Below are positions 10,069-19,684 of a stretch of 64,000 bases of DNA, piece after piece. Both the position numbers and the translations under genes were made by a program. The stretch's first letter is position 1. Each line of letters opens with the position of its first letter. The notes under the pieces were generated by a model that did no database searches, was not told the DNA's origin, and saw only the letters and a program-made list of their open reading frames with translations. The DNA lies in contig NZ_CP024314.1 of assembly GCF_002944315.1 (NCBI RefSeq), forward strand, positions 2,046,001 through 2,110,000, written 5' to 3'. The DNA is from Rhizobium sp. NXC24. GTDB taxonomy: Bacteria > Pseudomonadota > Alphaproteobacteria > Rhizobiales > Rhizobiaceae.

Positions 10069-11022
10069 TCAATGCAGATCCAGCTTCCTCATCTTGCGAT
10101 GAAGAGTGGCACGGTTCATGCCAAGGGAGAGTGCGGCTTGCGTCACATTGCCATTGGCGCGTGACAGTGCCCTGAGAAGAGCGGCACGTTCAGCCTCCTG
10201 AAGAGCTTTTCCATCGTCCAGATGCTTTTCCCGCAATGCATCGGTGGCTGGGACGCCAGCGGAAATGCGTTGGTCGTCGAGTTTCAACGCCACGCGTGCG
10301 GCTCTCGTCGCACCAAGCACCATATCGTTCCGATCGACGGCGAGAAGCGCCGAGGTCGAACCACTATCGGTCGGAACCAAAACAAAACGAGCTCCAGCAA
10401 AGGCGCTGCGGAAAAGACCGAGTTCGATACGCATGGCCGCCTCGCGAACCGTTTGGGAGATGATCGCCAGCGTCACCTCGTTGACATCCTCGCGGCATGT
10501 TGAAACGTCCAGCGCACCGGCCATCTGGCCGCGATGGTCGCGGATCGGCGCCGTGGTACAGCTCAGATTGATATTGGAGCAGAAAAAGTGCTGATCCCGA
10601 ACGATCGCCACCGCCCGATCGTCAGCAAGCGCGGTGCCGATGCCGTTCGTGCCGATGCTCGCCTCGGTCCACACCGAGCCGGTCCAAAGGCCGAGATTCT
10701 GGAACTCCTTATCGTCGCCTGCCGTGCCGCGTCGCTCCAGCGCAATGCCGTCACGATCGGTCAGAAGCAGGCAGCAGCCAGCCTTTCCGACTGTCGAGAA
10801 GAGCCGACCGAGTTCATCAGCCGCTTCCACCAGCAGCCTTTCCGACTGTTGACATGCCGTTCGAAATTCCTGGTCGCTCAGACGAACAGGCAACCTCTTT
10901 TCCTCCGGTGCCAATCGATGCATGGTCATGCAGCGCCGCCAGGAGGCGACGATCGTAGAACTTGCAGCAACAGACTGCGCGGATGCATAAACCTGATCCG
11001 CATGCGCAGAATGCTCGTACAT
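10069..11022 (-). CDS. AcoR-like regulator with GAF and Fis-type HTH, no AAA+ domain
   Basis: A 317-residue protein with the N-terminal sensing part of AcoR-type activators (GAF-like region about residues 60-190, with SWRRCMTMHRL near the start) and a C-terminal Fis-type helix-turn-helix (ALSRANGNVTQAALSLGMNR, about 280-310). The central sigma-54-interacting ATPase domain, with its Walker and GAFTGA motifs, is absent. It therefore cannot act as a normal enhancer-binding protein and probably works with ordinary RNA polymerase. The start at 11022 follows GGTGGGAGGAG. It lies upstream of the aldehyde dehydrogenase on the same strand and is its probable activator. Confidence 0.85.
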   Translation of the reverse strand: MYEHSAHADQVYASAQSVAASSTIVASWRRCMTMHRLAPEEKRLPVRLSDQEFRTACQQSERLLVEAADELGRLFSTVGKAGCCLLLTDRDGIALERRGTAGDDKEFQNLGLWTGSVWTEASIGTNGIGTALADDRAVAIVRDQHFFCSNINLSCTTAPIRDHRGQMAGALDVSTCREDVNEVTLAIISQTVREAAMRIELGLFRSAFAGARFVLVPTDSGSTSALLAVDRNDMVLGATRAARVALKLDDQRISAGVPATDALREKHLDDGKALQEAERAALLRALSRANGNVTQAALSLGMNRATLHRKMRKLDLH

Positions 11023-11255
11023 TGGGCTCCTCCCACCGAACGTCAGATCAATTCTTGCTAAAAAAGGGCGACGTGGCAATCCTGAGCATGCTGCCGCCAA
11101 GACCAGTTTCCGGCCCAATGGATCGCTGTGTCCCAGAGATCCGCCAAACATCTCGAGCGGCAGACAAGCACAGAGCACGTCATGTCAGCCGTATTCCTTG
11201 GCACGTCCGCTTATGCACAATTTTCCAAAATGTAGATCAGGCGATAGCGAATACC

Positions 11256-11269
11256 TTGATCCTCATCAA
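11256..11269. promoter_or_regulatory. Perfect FNR/FixK-type box, orphan
   Basis: TTGAT-CCTC-ATCAA again matches the FNR consensus in full. Read to the minus strand it would serve the AcoR-like gene with a leader of about 200 nt. Read to the plus strand the expected start near 11304 coincides with the first of two hairpins. Confidence 0.75.
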
Positions 11270-11302
11270 TGTGCCCTTGATCAAATCTGATTTGGTAGAG
11301 AA

Positions 11303-11378
11303 GCCCCAGAGGCATAGTTCCAATGGGGCAGTCGAGCCGCCGCTTTCACCACGTTGGGGGCAAATGGGAAAGCGGCGG
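11303..11378 (+). ncRNA. Candidate FNR-controlled small RNA with two hairpins
   Basis: Hairpin 1 pairs GCCCCA (11303-11308) with TGGGGC (11324-11329). Hairpin 2 pairs CCGCCGCTTTC (11337-11347) with GAAAGCGGCGG (11368-11378), a perfect 11-bp stem with a 20-nt loop. The FNR box centre at 11262.5 predicts a transcript start at 11304, exactly at hairpin 1. The TTCGATTT after hairpin 2 is only a weak terminator tail, and no good -10 box is visible at 11292-11297. This is inferred from position and structure only. Alternatives are leader elements or chance. Confidence 0.35.
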
Positions 11379-11611
11379 TTCGATTTGGGAATGACTGTCA
11401 GGAGCGGGAATCGATGCCGCGTCTCCGGATCCTACGCGGCCACGGCGACGGCAATCAGCTTCAAGCCGTTGAAATGGGGACGTCTCAGCGATGCTCCATC
11501 ATCTCGTCCTACCATGGCCGCGATGACGAAATTTCGAAGCCGGCACTAAACAATAGCGCGCATGAAACGCGCCCTTCAGACCGAACGACGTCCATTTGGC
11601 ATCAATCCCGA

Positions 11612-13783
11612 TCAGACCTTCAAGAACTGCGGCAGCTTCACGAATTCGGCTTTTGGCACGGGCTTGCTGTACAAGAACCCTTGTGCCGCGTCGCATCCGT
11701 TAGCCCTTAGGAACGCCGCCTGTTCGACCGTCTCGACACCTTCCGCCACGACGTTTTGCCCAAGGCAACGGGCGATCGAGAGAATGGCCTTGACTAGCTC
11801 TGCGCTGCGCTTGTCGCCACTGCTGATGAATGATCGATCGATTTTCAGGGTGTCGATGGGAAAGCGAGCCAAGTAATTCAACGCCGAATAGCCGGTACCG
11901 AAATCATCGATGGCAATTGAGATTCCCATCGTCCGAAGGGCACAAAGAGTGGCCAGTGTCTCGTATTGTTGATCCAGCAGAAGGCTTTCCGTGATCTCAA
12001 TCTCGATCCACTCAGGGCGGCAGGCGGTTTCATCGAGAATCTGGGTTACCATCTCCAGCAGATCAGATCGCTGGAACTGCCTGGATGAGACATTGATCGC
12101 CATTTTGTGAGACGCTGGGGTGTCGGCGTTCAATTCTGCCGCGGTTCGACAGGCTTCGCGAAATACCCATCGGCCCAAATCCGCGATTAATCCAGTGTCC
12201 TCGGCAATCGGAATGAACTCAGCCGGAGGAACCATGCCCATCTTTCCGTGATGCCATCGCAGGAGAGCCTCCGAGCCGACTATCCTGCCGTTTTCGACGA
12301 GTACCTTGGGTTGGTAGTACACTTCCAGTTCGCAGCGCTCGATGGCCCGGCGCAATTCCGATTCCAGCATCAGGCGGTGTTGCGCGTCTGCTGTCAGTTG
12401 CCTCGAATAAAATTGGAAGCCTCCCCGCCCAAGACGCTTTGCCAAATACATTGCGGAATCGGCATATTTGACGAGATCGTTTGCATCAGTGCTATGCTCT
12501 GGATGGAGCGCGATCCCGATGCTGCATGAGACGAAGACTTCCCTGCCGTCGAGCAGGAAGGGTTCGTCGAATGTTTTGAGCATCTTGGTGGCGATATCGC
12601 GCAAATCGTCCGCGTGCCGGATGTCTGGCAAGAGGATGGCGAATTCATCGCCGCTGAGACGGGCCACGGTGTCGGCGCTGCGCACGCTTGCCTGGAAGCG
12701 TCTGGCCGCCTGACAAAGCAGTTCGTCGCCGACGGGATGTCCCATCGTGTCGTTTACGGCTTTGAAATGGTCGATGTCCATCATCATGACGCCTACAACT
12801 TGGCGATGGGACTCAGCATCTGCCATCGCTTGCCGCAACCGCCCAAAGAACAGTTCCCGGTTGGGCAAGTCCGTAAGCGAATCGTAGAAGGCCATCCGAT
12901 GAATTTTTTCGCGGGAGGCGTTCAACTCGGTAATGTCGCGGGCCACGCCGAGAACACCCGTTGTCTTTCCCTCGGCGCCAACGATTGGGACCTTTCGTGT
13001 TTCCAGAAGTATGCGTTGTCCACTGTCGTGGTGTGTGACCCATTTCTCATTGATCACGACGCCTCCGGCACGGATCGCTTCCAGCTCCCTTTCGCGGAAA
13101 AGGCGTGCGACGTCGGCGTCAAACAGGTCTAGATCCGTTTTGCCAACAATTTCGGACTCCGACTTGCCGATCAGACGCTCATAGGCGTGATTGCAAAGGA
13201 GATAGGCGCCCTCGATATCCTTCAACCATACCATGTCGGGTATAGTCTGAAGTACCGTGAGGAGGCGTGTTCGCGCTTCATCTAGAATATGCTCTCCCAG
13301 CTTCCGTTCGGTAACATCCCGTGACAGAACAAGAAACGTTTGGGAGGATGTTTCACTGCCCGCTTTCTTTGCAACATGATGCTCGAACCATCGGGACTCG
13401 CCGTTCTGTTGGACGATGCGAATGACGTGACAATCGCTGGCGCCTTTCTCGTCGGCCTCGCGGATGGCGCGCAACGCAGCCGCCGCGTCTTCAGGCGGGA
13501 GGACGTCGTTTACCGTTTTGCCCAGCAGTTGTTGTTTGGTCGCAGCCAGAAGTTCCGGATGCTTTGTCCATATCTGGAGATACCGTCCGTTTCGGTCCAT
13601 CTCAAACAGAATATCAGGGATGGCGGCGATGATCGTTTCCGCGAATTCAAGCGCATCTTCAAGCCTCTGCTTCTCGTGCCGGCTAGACTCGTCCACGCGG
13701 GCAATCGCGCCGGGCTGAGCAACTGAAGCGCTATCCGCAAACGAACCATCCGCCTGCCAGTTATGGGAGAGAGATAGCAGCAT
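11612..13783 (-). CDS. PAS-PAS-GGDEF-EAL cyclic-di-GMP protein
   Basis: A 723-residue signalling protein with two PAS sensor domains (about residues 45-160 and 170-295), a diguanylate cyclase domain and a phosphodiesterase domain. The cyclase active site is SGDEF, an accepted variant, with an inhibitory I-site RSAD five residues before it. The phosphodiesterase motifs are [21 protein letters not shown] and KIDRSFI, so both halves look competent. No membrane helix is visible, so it is probably a cytoplasmic sensor. The start at 13783 lies after AGGAGG; a GTG one codon earlier is possible. It stands alone, and its signal is unknown. Confidence 0.95.
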   Translation of the reverse strand: MLLSLSHNWQADGSFADSASVAQPGAIARVDESSRHEKQRLEDALEFAETIIAAIPDILFEMDRNGRYLQIWTKHPELLAATKQQLLGKTVNDVLPPEDAAAALRAIREADEKGASDCHVIRIVQQNGESRWFEHHVAKKAGSETSSQTFLVLSRDVTERKLGEHILDEARTRLLTVLQTIPDMVWLKDIEGAYLLCNHAYERLIGKSESEIVGKTDLDLFDADVARLFRERELEAIRAGGVVINEKWVTHHDSGQRILLETRKVPIVGAEGKTTGVLGVARDITELNASREKIHRMAFYDSLTDLPNRELFFGRLRQAMADAESHRQVVGVMMMDIDHFKAVNDTMGHPVGDELLCQAARRFQASVRSADTVARLSGDEFAILLPDIRHADDLRDIATKMLKTFDEPFLLDGREVFVSCSIGIALHPEHSTDANDLVKYADSAMYLAKRLGRGGFQFYSRQLTADAQHRLMLESELRRAIERCELEVYYQPKVLVENGRIVGSEALLRWHHGKMGMVPPAEFIPIAEDTGLIADLGRWVFREACRTAAELNADTPASHKMAINVSSRQFQRSDLLEMVTQILDETACRPEWIEIEITESLLLDQQYETLATLCALRTMGISIAIDDFGTGYSALNYLARFPIDTLKIDRSFISSGDKRSAELVKAILSIARCLGQNVVAEGVETVEQAAFLRANGCDAAQGFLYSKPVPKAEFVKLPQFLKV

Positions 13784-14194
13784 CACATGGATCCTCCTGC
13801 CGGCAAAGGGACAGGAGGTGTCATACATCCGGTCGAACTTTCATCGGGAAGAACCGCACAATTCATTCGAGCGGAGTTGAAGGCTCAGCGAATTCATCGA
13901 TCAAGAAAGAAGATGAATAGGCGCAATGCAGTTTGAGTACAGAGTCCTTAACAAAGTACATCGCCGATTGCGGCAAACACAACTTGTTGCGCAATTTGGA
14001 CTGCAGATCGTAAAATGGACAGCCTTGCGCAGGCAACCGCAACCATGCACAAGTGCGCGCTTGGCGGAAATTCCTTCTTCTATTGCTCCCTGAAGAAACG
14101 TCGTCTGTGCGCTCGCTGCTACAGCCGACAGCGCTGCAAGGTAGCCTAAGCCCCAACGGCGTGCTATTCTGTCAGAAACTTTAGGGTGAAAGCT
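13784..14194. other. 411-bp intergenic region
   Basis: Divergent promoter region between the GGDEF-EAL gene and the ankyrin gene. No protein, RNA gene or clear operator was recognised. Confidence 0.6.
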
Positions 14195-14788
14195 ATGCGC
14201 CGGTTTCTTACATCGGTAGCGTTGTTTTTTGCAGCGACAATGGGGGCCGCGGGCGATCCCTTGTTCGATGCCGTTTCAGCGGGAAACACCGTTGCCGTGG
14301 AACAGTTTCTGGCTTCGGGCGCCGATGTCAACAGCCGCACTCACGACCAGGCGACACCACTCATCAACGCCGCGCTCGAAAATCAGCTTGCCGTAGCCGA
14401 GCTGTTGATAGGCAGAAATGCCGATGTCATGGCAAGGAATGCAGGCGGCTTTACACCCCTTCATGCCGCGGCATTTTCGGGTAACGTACCCATCAGCAAG
14501 CTGCTCCTGGAGCACGGAGCAATTCTCGACGATGCGTCCAACAAAGCGGGTGTTACGCCGCTCATGGTTGCGGGCGAAGAGAACCACGTCCTCCTCGCGG
14601 AGTTTTTGCTTGCGAAGGGGGCTGACGTCACCCACGCCGAGGTTCACGGCTACGCGCCGATCACGAGGGCCATGTGGAAAGGCAATGTCGATATCGTCCG
14701 TCTGTTCAAGCGGCATGGCGTGGCATGTCCTCCGGCCAGCGTTCTCGGCGAGGAGAATTACGCTAAGTGCATGGAAATCCATGAATAA
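14195..14788 (+). CDS. Secreted ankyrin-repeat protein
   Basis: A 197-residue protein with a signal peptide (MRRFLTSVALFFAATMGAAG) and four to five ankyrin repeats. Repeat cores are visible as DPLFDAVSAGNTVAVEQFLASG, then TPLINAALENQLAVAELLI, FTPLHAAAFSGNVPISKLLL and TPLMVAGEENHVLLAEFLLA. Periplasmic ankyrin proteins usually bind another protein, for example in peroxide defence. The start at 14195 is preferred to an in-frame GTG at 14186. Its stop lies inside the ribosome-binding region of the following YHS gene, so the two are likely co-translated. Confidence 0.88.
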   Translation: MRRFLTSVALFFAATMGAAGDPLFDAVSAGNTVAVEQFLASGADVNSRTHDQATPLINAALENQLAVAELLIGRNADVMARNAGGFTPLHAAAFSGNVPISKLLLEHGAILDDASNKAGVTPLMVAGEENHVLLAEFLLAKGADVTHAEVHGYAPITRAMWKGNVDIVRLFKRHGVACPPASVLGEENYAKCMEIHE

Positions 14789-14801
14789 ACAGGAGGCGCA
14801 G

Positions 14802-15305
14802 ATGCACTTTGGAAACGGGGCACAATGCATTGGTCGCTCTTTGGCAATGATCGGTCTGGCTGTCGCAGACATTGTCGGTGGATCGCCAGCCATGGCCGAC
14901 GACTCGGTAAACACGGGGTACTTCGGCGGTGTCGCCATCATGGGATACGACACGGTCGCCTACTTTACCGAAGGCAAAGCGACGAAAGGCTCGGAAAAAA
15001 TCTCCTACGAATGGATGGGGACGCCGTGGCATTTCGCCAGTGCCAAACATCGCGAGATGTTTATGAGCGAACCGCTTAAATACGCGCCTCAATACGGCGG
15101 CTATTGCGCGGGCGAGGTAAGCAGCGGGTCCGTCACGGTCAACATCGATCCAGAAGCCTTCAAGATTGTCGAAGGCAAGCTTTACCTGATGTATGACCAG
15201 GCGTATGCGGAGGAGTTTGCCGCGCATCCGGCGGACACTGTGACCAAGGCCGATGCCAAATGGCCGAAGGTCGCGGCCGATCTCGAACTGGATCAGTATC
15301 ACTGA
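14802..15305 (+). CDS. Secreted YHS-domain protein
   Basis: A 167-residue protein with a signal-like N-terminus ending near SPAMADD and a YHS domain (about residues 35-105). The family pattern is clear in GYDTVAYFTEGKATKG, WHFASAKHREMFMSEP and YAPQYGGYCA. YHS domains are thought to bind metals and often accompany metal or oxidative-stress proteins. The start at 14802 has AGGAGG at 14791-14796, which beats the in-frame ATG at 14781. The gene begins 13 bp after the ankyrin stop, and its Shine-Dalgarno lies just past that stop, pointing to coupled expression. Confidence 0.88.
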   Translation: MHFGNGAQCIGRSLAMIGLAVADIVGGSPAMADDSVNTGYFGGVAIMGYDTVAYFTEGKATKGSEKISYEWMGTPWHFASAKHREMFMSEPLKYAPQYGGYCAGEVSSGSVTVNIDPEAFKIVEGKLYLMYDQAYAEEFAAHPADTVTKADAKWPKVAADLELDQYH

Positions 15306-15319
15306 CCACTAAAAAGGCT

Positions 15320-17482
15320 CTATTGGGCAGGCGAAAAATAGAAGACCTTGGTCGAATTCACGTAAGCATAGCTGGTTTCGTCGGCCGGGTTTGCGTGTCT
15401 ATAGACCGGGCCACAATCGGGTCGGCCAAACGCGTTTTCACTTTGCTCGCAAAGCAGGTCCCCTTTGACAGAAACCTTCTCGGTCATCATCTGGGATGCG
15501 GAGCGGAATGCGGCCTTGCCGTCCAGTTGGACTTGCATGAGCGCAGGGCTTTCGGACGGCTCGGTCTTTCCCCGCAGAAGTTTGCCCATGACGGCGGCCG
15601 CGATCTCGGGACCCTTCAACCGGTATTGCTCGTCGCCCTGGAAGCCGAACGGCCATTCCGGCAGCCCGGCCTCGCGCAGCGCGTCTAGGATAAATGCCAA
15701 ATCCTCTTCCCTGAAATGGGCATTGCCGAGCCGCCAGGCCGCGATGCTGTCGCGCCCCCCGAGAAGACGTTCGGCTTCGGCGACAGTCGCTCGAGCCTCA
15801 TCAATGCGACCGACACGGACATAGGCCATGGCGAGTGGGGTAACGAACTCGCCGTTGCCTTGAGAGCCGTAGCCCGCGCGTTTGAAATTGTCTATCGCCC
15901 TCTCGTAATCGCGCTGCAGATAAAAAATCATGCCAGCCGTGTATCGATCGATGGCGGAGAGGTTCGGATCGAACCTGAGCGCCTTCTCGACGGCCGCAGC
16001 GGCGTCGGCGTGATTGCCCGAGATCATTTGAACATATGCGACCGCCATATGGGCTTCGGCATCGGCGGGGCCGAGCGACACGGCCTTCTGCGCCGACGCG
16101 ATAGCCTGCTCGTAACGTCGGTCCACGACCTGCATGATGGCGAGGACCGCATAAGGCGACGGTAGTTCAGGATCGAGGGCAAGAGCGCGACTTGCCTTGT
16201 CATAGGCCCTTTTTCGCGCCAGGGCGCTCTGGAGGACGTCATCATACGCGCTTCGCCAGACATAGGCCGTCGCGTGCGCATCGGACGCGAAGGCTTCGGC
16301 AAAGCCGCTGTCCAGTGCCTCAGCCTTGTCAAACAGCGCCAATGCCTCCAGCATCAGGGAACGACGTCCGGTACGGGCCGCCTGCTCGGCACGCAGATAA
16401 TAATCATATGCCTCGAGATTGGCGGTCGGCGGACGCGCAATTCGCTCTGCCTCGGACGACGTCAGCTTCAGACCGAGTGCATTGGCGATCTGGCGGCTCA
16501 TCGAGTCCTGCACGGCAAACACGTCCGCCCCGCTGCGGTCAAACCGATTGGCCCACAGATGGTCGCCGCTGTTAGTATCGATCAGTTGTGCGTTGACGCG
16601 CATCAGGTCGCCAATTCGCTGCACGCTGCCCTCCACGACAAAGCGCACGCCGAGATCACGGCGTATGTCTGCCAGAACGTGGGGCTTACCCTTGTAGGCA
16701 AAGACGGAATTCTGGGAGATGACGTCAAGTTTCGACAGCCTGGTTAGATCGGTAATCAGGTTGTCGGTAATACCATCGGCGAAATAATCCTGGGTTTGGT
16801 CACTCAAGTTGGCAAAAGGTAGCACTGCGATCGATGGGCGTTGCTTGTAAAGCCATTGCCATGCGACGACAGCCGCAGTGGTTGCGATCAATAGCGCTGC
16901 GAGCGCCAACAGCGCCATACCCCGCGACTTTGCCCGAGGGGCAAAGACGACCTTGCCAGTGTGGACTGGGTCAAGCAGAACGCGGTAGACGCGAACCCGA
17001 TCCGCTATGTTCTTCAGCCGATGCTCGCCGAGCGCCGAAAAGCCGACATCGACCTTGTGTGCGACTTGGTCGAATGCGGCGCCGGATATGAAAATTCCGC
17101 CAGGTTCGGCAATGCCTTGCAGGCGGGCGGCTATGTTGACGCCGTCGCCATAGATGTCATCGCCTTCAACAATGATGTCGCCGAGATTGACCCCGATGCG
17201 AAACCGAATGCGCTGTTCCTCGGAAACTCCCTGGTCTCTGCTGGACATACTCCGCTGGATTACGGCCGCGCATTGAACCGCGTCCACAACACTAGCAAAT
17301 TCGACCAGCGCGCCGTCGCCCATCAGCTTGATGATCCGGCCATGGTGCTCTTTGATGGCGGAATCGATGAGGTCCCGACGGCATGCCTTCAACCGCTCAA
17401 GCGTACCGCCCTCATCCACTCCCATGAGGCGACTATAGCCAACGACGTCAGCGGAAAGTATCGCGGCGAGACGCCTCTCCAT
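15320..17482 (-). CDS. Class III adenylate cyclase with TolB-like and TPR regions
   Basis: A 720-residue protein. The N-terminal cyclase domain (about residues 1-180) has the metal-binding segments LSADVVGYSRLM and KLMGDGALVEF and the transition-state segment GDGVNIAARLQ, so it should make cAMP. One membrane helix follows (ALLALAALLIATTAAVVAWQW, about 190-210), then a TolB/FlgO-like domain beginning RPSIAVLPFANLS, then TPR repeats. This architecture is multiplied in rhizobia and places a ligand- or protein-binding part outside the cytoplasmic cyclase. The start at 17482 (MERRLAAILSADVVG) is the family start. It converges on the YHS gene with a 14-bp gap. Confidence 0.93.
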   Translation of the reverse strand: MERRLAAILSADVVGYSRLMGVDEGGTLERLKACRRDLIDSAIKEHHGRIIKLMGDGALVEFASVVDAVQCAAVIQRSMSSRDQGVSEEQRIRFRIGVNLGDIIVEGDDIYGDGVNIAARLQGIAEPGGIFISGAAFDQVAHKVDVGFSALGEHRLKNIADRVRVYRVLLDPVHTGKVVFAPRAKSRGMALLALAALLIATTAAVVAWQWLYKQRPSIAVLPFANLSDQTQDYFADGITDNLITDLTRLSKLDVISQNSVFAYKGKPHVLADIRRDLGVRFVVEGSVQRIGDLMRVNAQLIDTNSGDHLWANRFDRSGADVFAVQDSMSRQIANALGLKLTSSEAERIARPPTANLEAYDYYLRAEQAARTGRRSLMLEALALFDKAEALDSGFAEAFASDAHATAYVWRSAYDDVLQSALARKRAYDKASRALALDPELPSPYAVLAIMQVVDRRYEQAIASAQKAVSLGPADAEAHMAVAYVQMISGNHADAAAAVEKALRFDPNLSAIDRYTAGMIFYLQRDYERAIDNFKRAGYGSQGNGEFVTPLAMAYVRVGRIDEARATVAEAERLLGGRDSIAAWRLGNAHFREEDLAFILDALREAGLPEWPFGFQGDEQYRLKGPEIAAAVMGKLLRGKTEPSESPALMQVQLDGKAAFRSASQMMTEKVSVKGDLLCEQSENAFGRPDCGPVYRHANPADETSYAYVNSTKVFYFSPAQ

Positions 17483-18004
17483 TTCTCTGCCCACCCCTTC
17501 GATACAGAGAGCTAAGCATCTTACCACGGTCTTAGGCGCGCTGGCACCGGAGCACGGTCGTTTACGGCATAACTTGGCCCCCCGCTTCTTCTATTCCGAG
17601 ACGACACGATGCTTCGCGATGAAGATGACCCAGGCTCCAATTTCCCGCCGATGAATCGGCGACCTGGCGACCGCAGAGCTGAAAGCGCTCGCAGAAAAGT
17701 TTTGGCGCTACAAAGGAGTGGCGGCCGACAGGAGATTAAGAAATGACTTTCACCCCTGCCAGAGCCGAACTCGGACATCCATGGGCGCTGTTGCAGTCAT
17801 GGCGATCAGGATGAAAACCGGCAGCGATGAGAGCAGTCGCGCCGCTTAGCGAAAGTTGTAGCAACTAACAAACCATTCAACACGAATGCAACTATTTCTG
17901 GCATATTCTTCTGATCTTTAGTAGAGGTGCCATGCGGCTGCCACGGTCGAAGTGGTCGGAAAATCGGCGGCCCGAAACCACGCCTTCCTTGAAATGAACC
18001 ACAC
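17483..18004. other. 522-bp intergenic region
   Basis: Divergent region between the adenylate cyclase and the Hsp70 gene. No credible gene was found. Only short palindromes such as GCCGAT-GA-ATCGGC and GTTG-TAG-CAAC are visible, without a clear role. Confidence 0.6.
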
Positions 18005-19684
18005 ATGATCTACGGTATTGATCTCGGCACGACCAACTCCCTTATCGCAGCCTTCGACAGCGATGAACCGAAACTAGCTCCAAATATCCATGGGGAAATG
18101 CTGACACCTTCGGTCGTTGGTTTGGGCGAAGATGGCGCTGTGTTGGTCGGAAAGGCCGCGAAAGATCGCCTGATCACCCACCCAGAACGGACAATATCCT
18201 CCTTCAAGCGATTCATGGGCACAAACCACGCCATCATGCTCGGCGATCTGTCCTTGCGGCCAGAGGAAGTGTCCGCCTTCGTGCTCAGGTCATTGAAGGC
18301 GGATGCGGAAGCCTTCTTCAAAGAAGAAGTTTCCGAGGTGGTCATTTCCGTTCCAGCTTATTTCAACGAACATCAGCGCAAAGCGACGATCGCTGCCGGC
18401 AGATTGGCCGGTCTTAAGGTGCGCCGGATCATCAACGAACCGACGGCTGCAGCCCTTGCCTATGGTTTCTCAGAGGTTTCGGAAGGGAAGTTTCTAGTCT
18501 TCGATCTCGGTGGCGGAACCTTCGACGTCTCCGTCCTCGACAAATATGATGGGGTGATGGAGGTTCGGGCGACAACCGGCGATACCGCACTTGGCGGTGA
18601 CGACTTTACGGAAGTCCTCCAAAGAGAAATTCTTCGTATTCATTCCTTGGACATGGATCGGCTAAGCGCCATTGAAAGAAGCTCGTTGAAACGAAGCTGC
18701 GAGCAGCTAAAAATCGACCTCGGATCCGCTCTTGCCGGCACTTATTCTCTCAAGATCCACGGCGAACTAGTCGAAGGCAGCATAGGCCGCGATGAATTCG
18801 AGCTGTCGGCCGCCCCACTTTTGCGGCGATTGCGCACTCCATTGGAGCGTGCAATCGCGGACGCACGTGTTTCGGTTTCAGAGCTCGATGCCGTCATTCT
18901 CGTTGGTGGGGCGACACGCATGCCGATGGTGCGTTCGCTTGTGGCTCGCCTGTTTGGGCGGCTTCCCCTCGTCAATATCGATCCAGACAAGACAGTCGCG
19001 CTGGGAAGCGCGATTCAGGCAGGCTTGGTAAGCCGGGCGACTGCGCTCGAAGACGTCGTTATGACCGATGTGTCGCCTCACACTCTGGGCGTTGCGGTTG
19101 TCGACCTGTCCGACAGATCCCGTGGGATGATGCAGCCCTTGATTCAGCGAAACTCGGTCGTTCCGGTGTCGCGCGCTGGCTTCTTTTCGACCGTCAACGA
19201 TAACCAGACCCAAGTCAGTCTGAAAGTTTATCAGGGCGAAAACCTCCGGCCAAACGAAAACGTCTACTTGGGCGAGGTCGAGGTCACCGTGCCCCCAAAC
19301 AAGGCCGGCGCAGAGGGAATTGAAACTCGTTTCACCTACGACGTTAACGGTGCTTTGGAGGTAGAGGCAAAGGTTATCAGCACCGGCGCGACCGCCAGAG
19401 CGGTCTTCCACAATGATGTGGGCCTTTCGGAAGCAGAGCTCGATCGGCGTTTTGCCGCTCTTGCCGAGATCAAGCTTCACCCGCGCGACCAACTTCCAAA
19501 TCAAGCACTGATTTCACGAGCGGAGCGCTTGTATGCCGAGCATCTCGGAGAGACGCGTGAACTCATCCGTCAGCTTCTTCTGCAGTTCGTACACGACCTC
19601 GACCAGAGCCGGACGCGAGGCGACGCGGAGCGCAAAAGCTTTTCCCAACGCTTGGACGCTTTTGAAGGGCGCGGATTCCAATGA
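18005..19684 (+). CDS. hscC: HscC-like Hsp70 chaperone
   Basis: A 559-residue Hsp70, shorter than DnaK (about 640) and equal to E. coli HscC (556). The ATPase domain shows the three nucleotide motifs: [13 protein letters not shown] at the start, [14 protein letters not shown], and [14 protein letters not shown] short substrate domain follows (NETQ-like [16 protein letters not shown]), and the long DnaK lid and tail are lost. The stop overlaps the start of a J-like gene (ATGA), so the two are a chaperone and partner pair, as HscC and DjlC are in E. coli. No strong ribosome site precedes the start. The role in this organism is unknown. Confidence 0.88.
   Translation: MIYGIDLGTTNSLIAAFDSDEPKLAPNIHGEMLTPSVVGLGEDGAVLVGKAAKDRLITHPERTISSFKRFMGTNHAIMLGDLSLRPEEVSAFVLRSLKADAEAFFKEEVSEVVISVPAYFNEHQRKATIAAGRLAGLKVRRIINEPTAAALAYGFSEVSEGKFLVFDLGGGTFDVSVLDKYDGVMEVRATTGDTALGGDDFTEVLQREILRIHSLDMDRLSAIERSSLKRSCEQLKIDLGSALAGTYSLKIHGELVEGSIGRDEFELSAAPLLRRLRTPLERAIADARVSVSELDAVILVGGATRMPMVRSLVARLFGRLPLVNIDPDKTVALGSAIQAGLVSRATALEDVVMTDVSPHTLGVAVVDLSDRSRGMMQPLIQRNSVVPVSRAGFFSTVNDNQTQVSLKVYQGENLRPNENVYLGEVEVTVPPNKAGAEGIETRFTYDVNGALEVEAKVISTGATARAVFHNDVGLSEAELDRRFAALAEIKLHPRDQLPNQALISRAERLYAEHLGETRELIRQLLLQFVHDLDQSRTRGDAERKSFSQRLDAFEGRGFQ

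Larger units (their letters stand above)
11023..11611. other. 589-bp stretch without a protein gene
   Basis: No frame here shows a recognisable protein. It holds a perfect FNR box (11256-11269), a TTGATCAA palindrome (11277-11284) and two hairpins (11303-11329 and 11337-11378), listed separately. From about 11380 to 11611 nothing was recognised. Confidence 0.7.
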
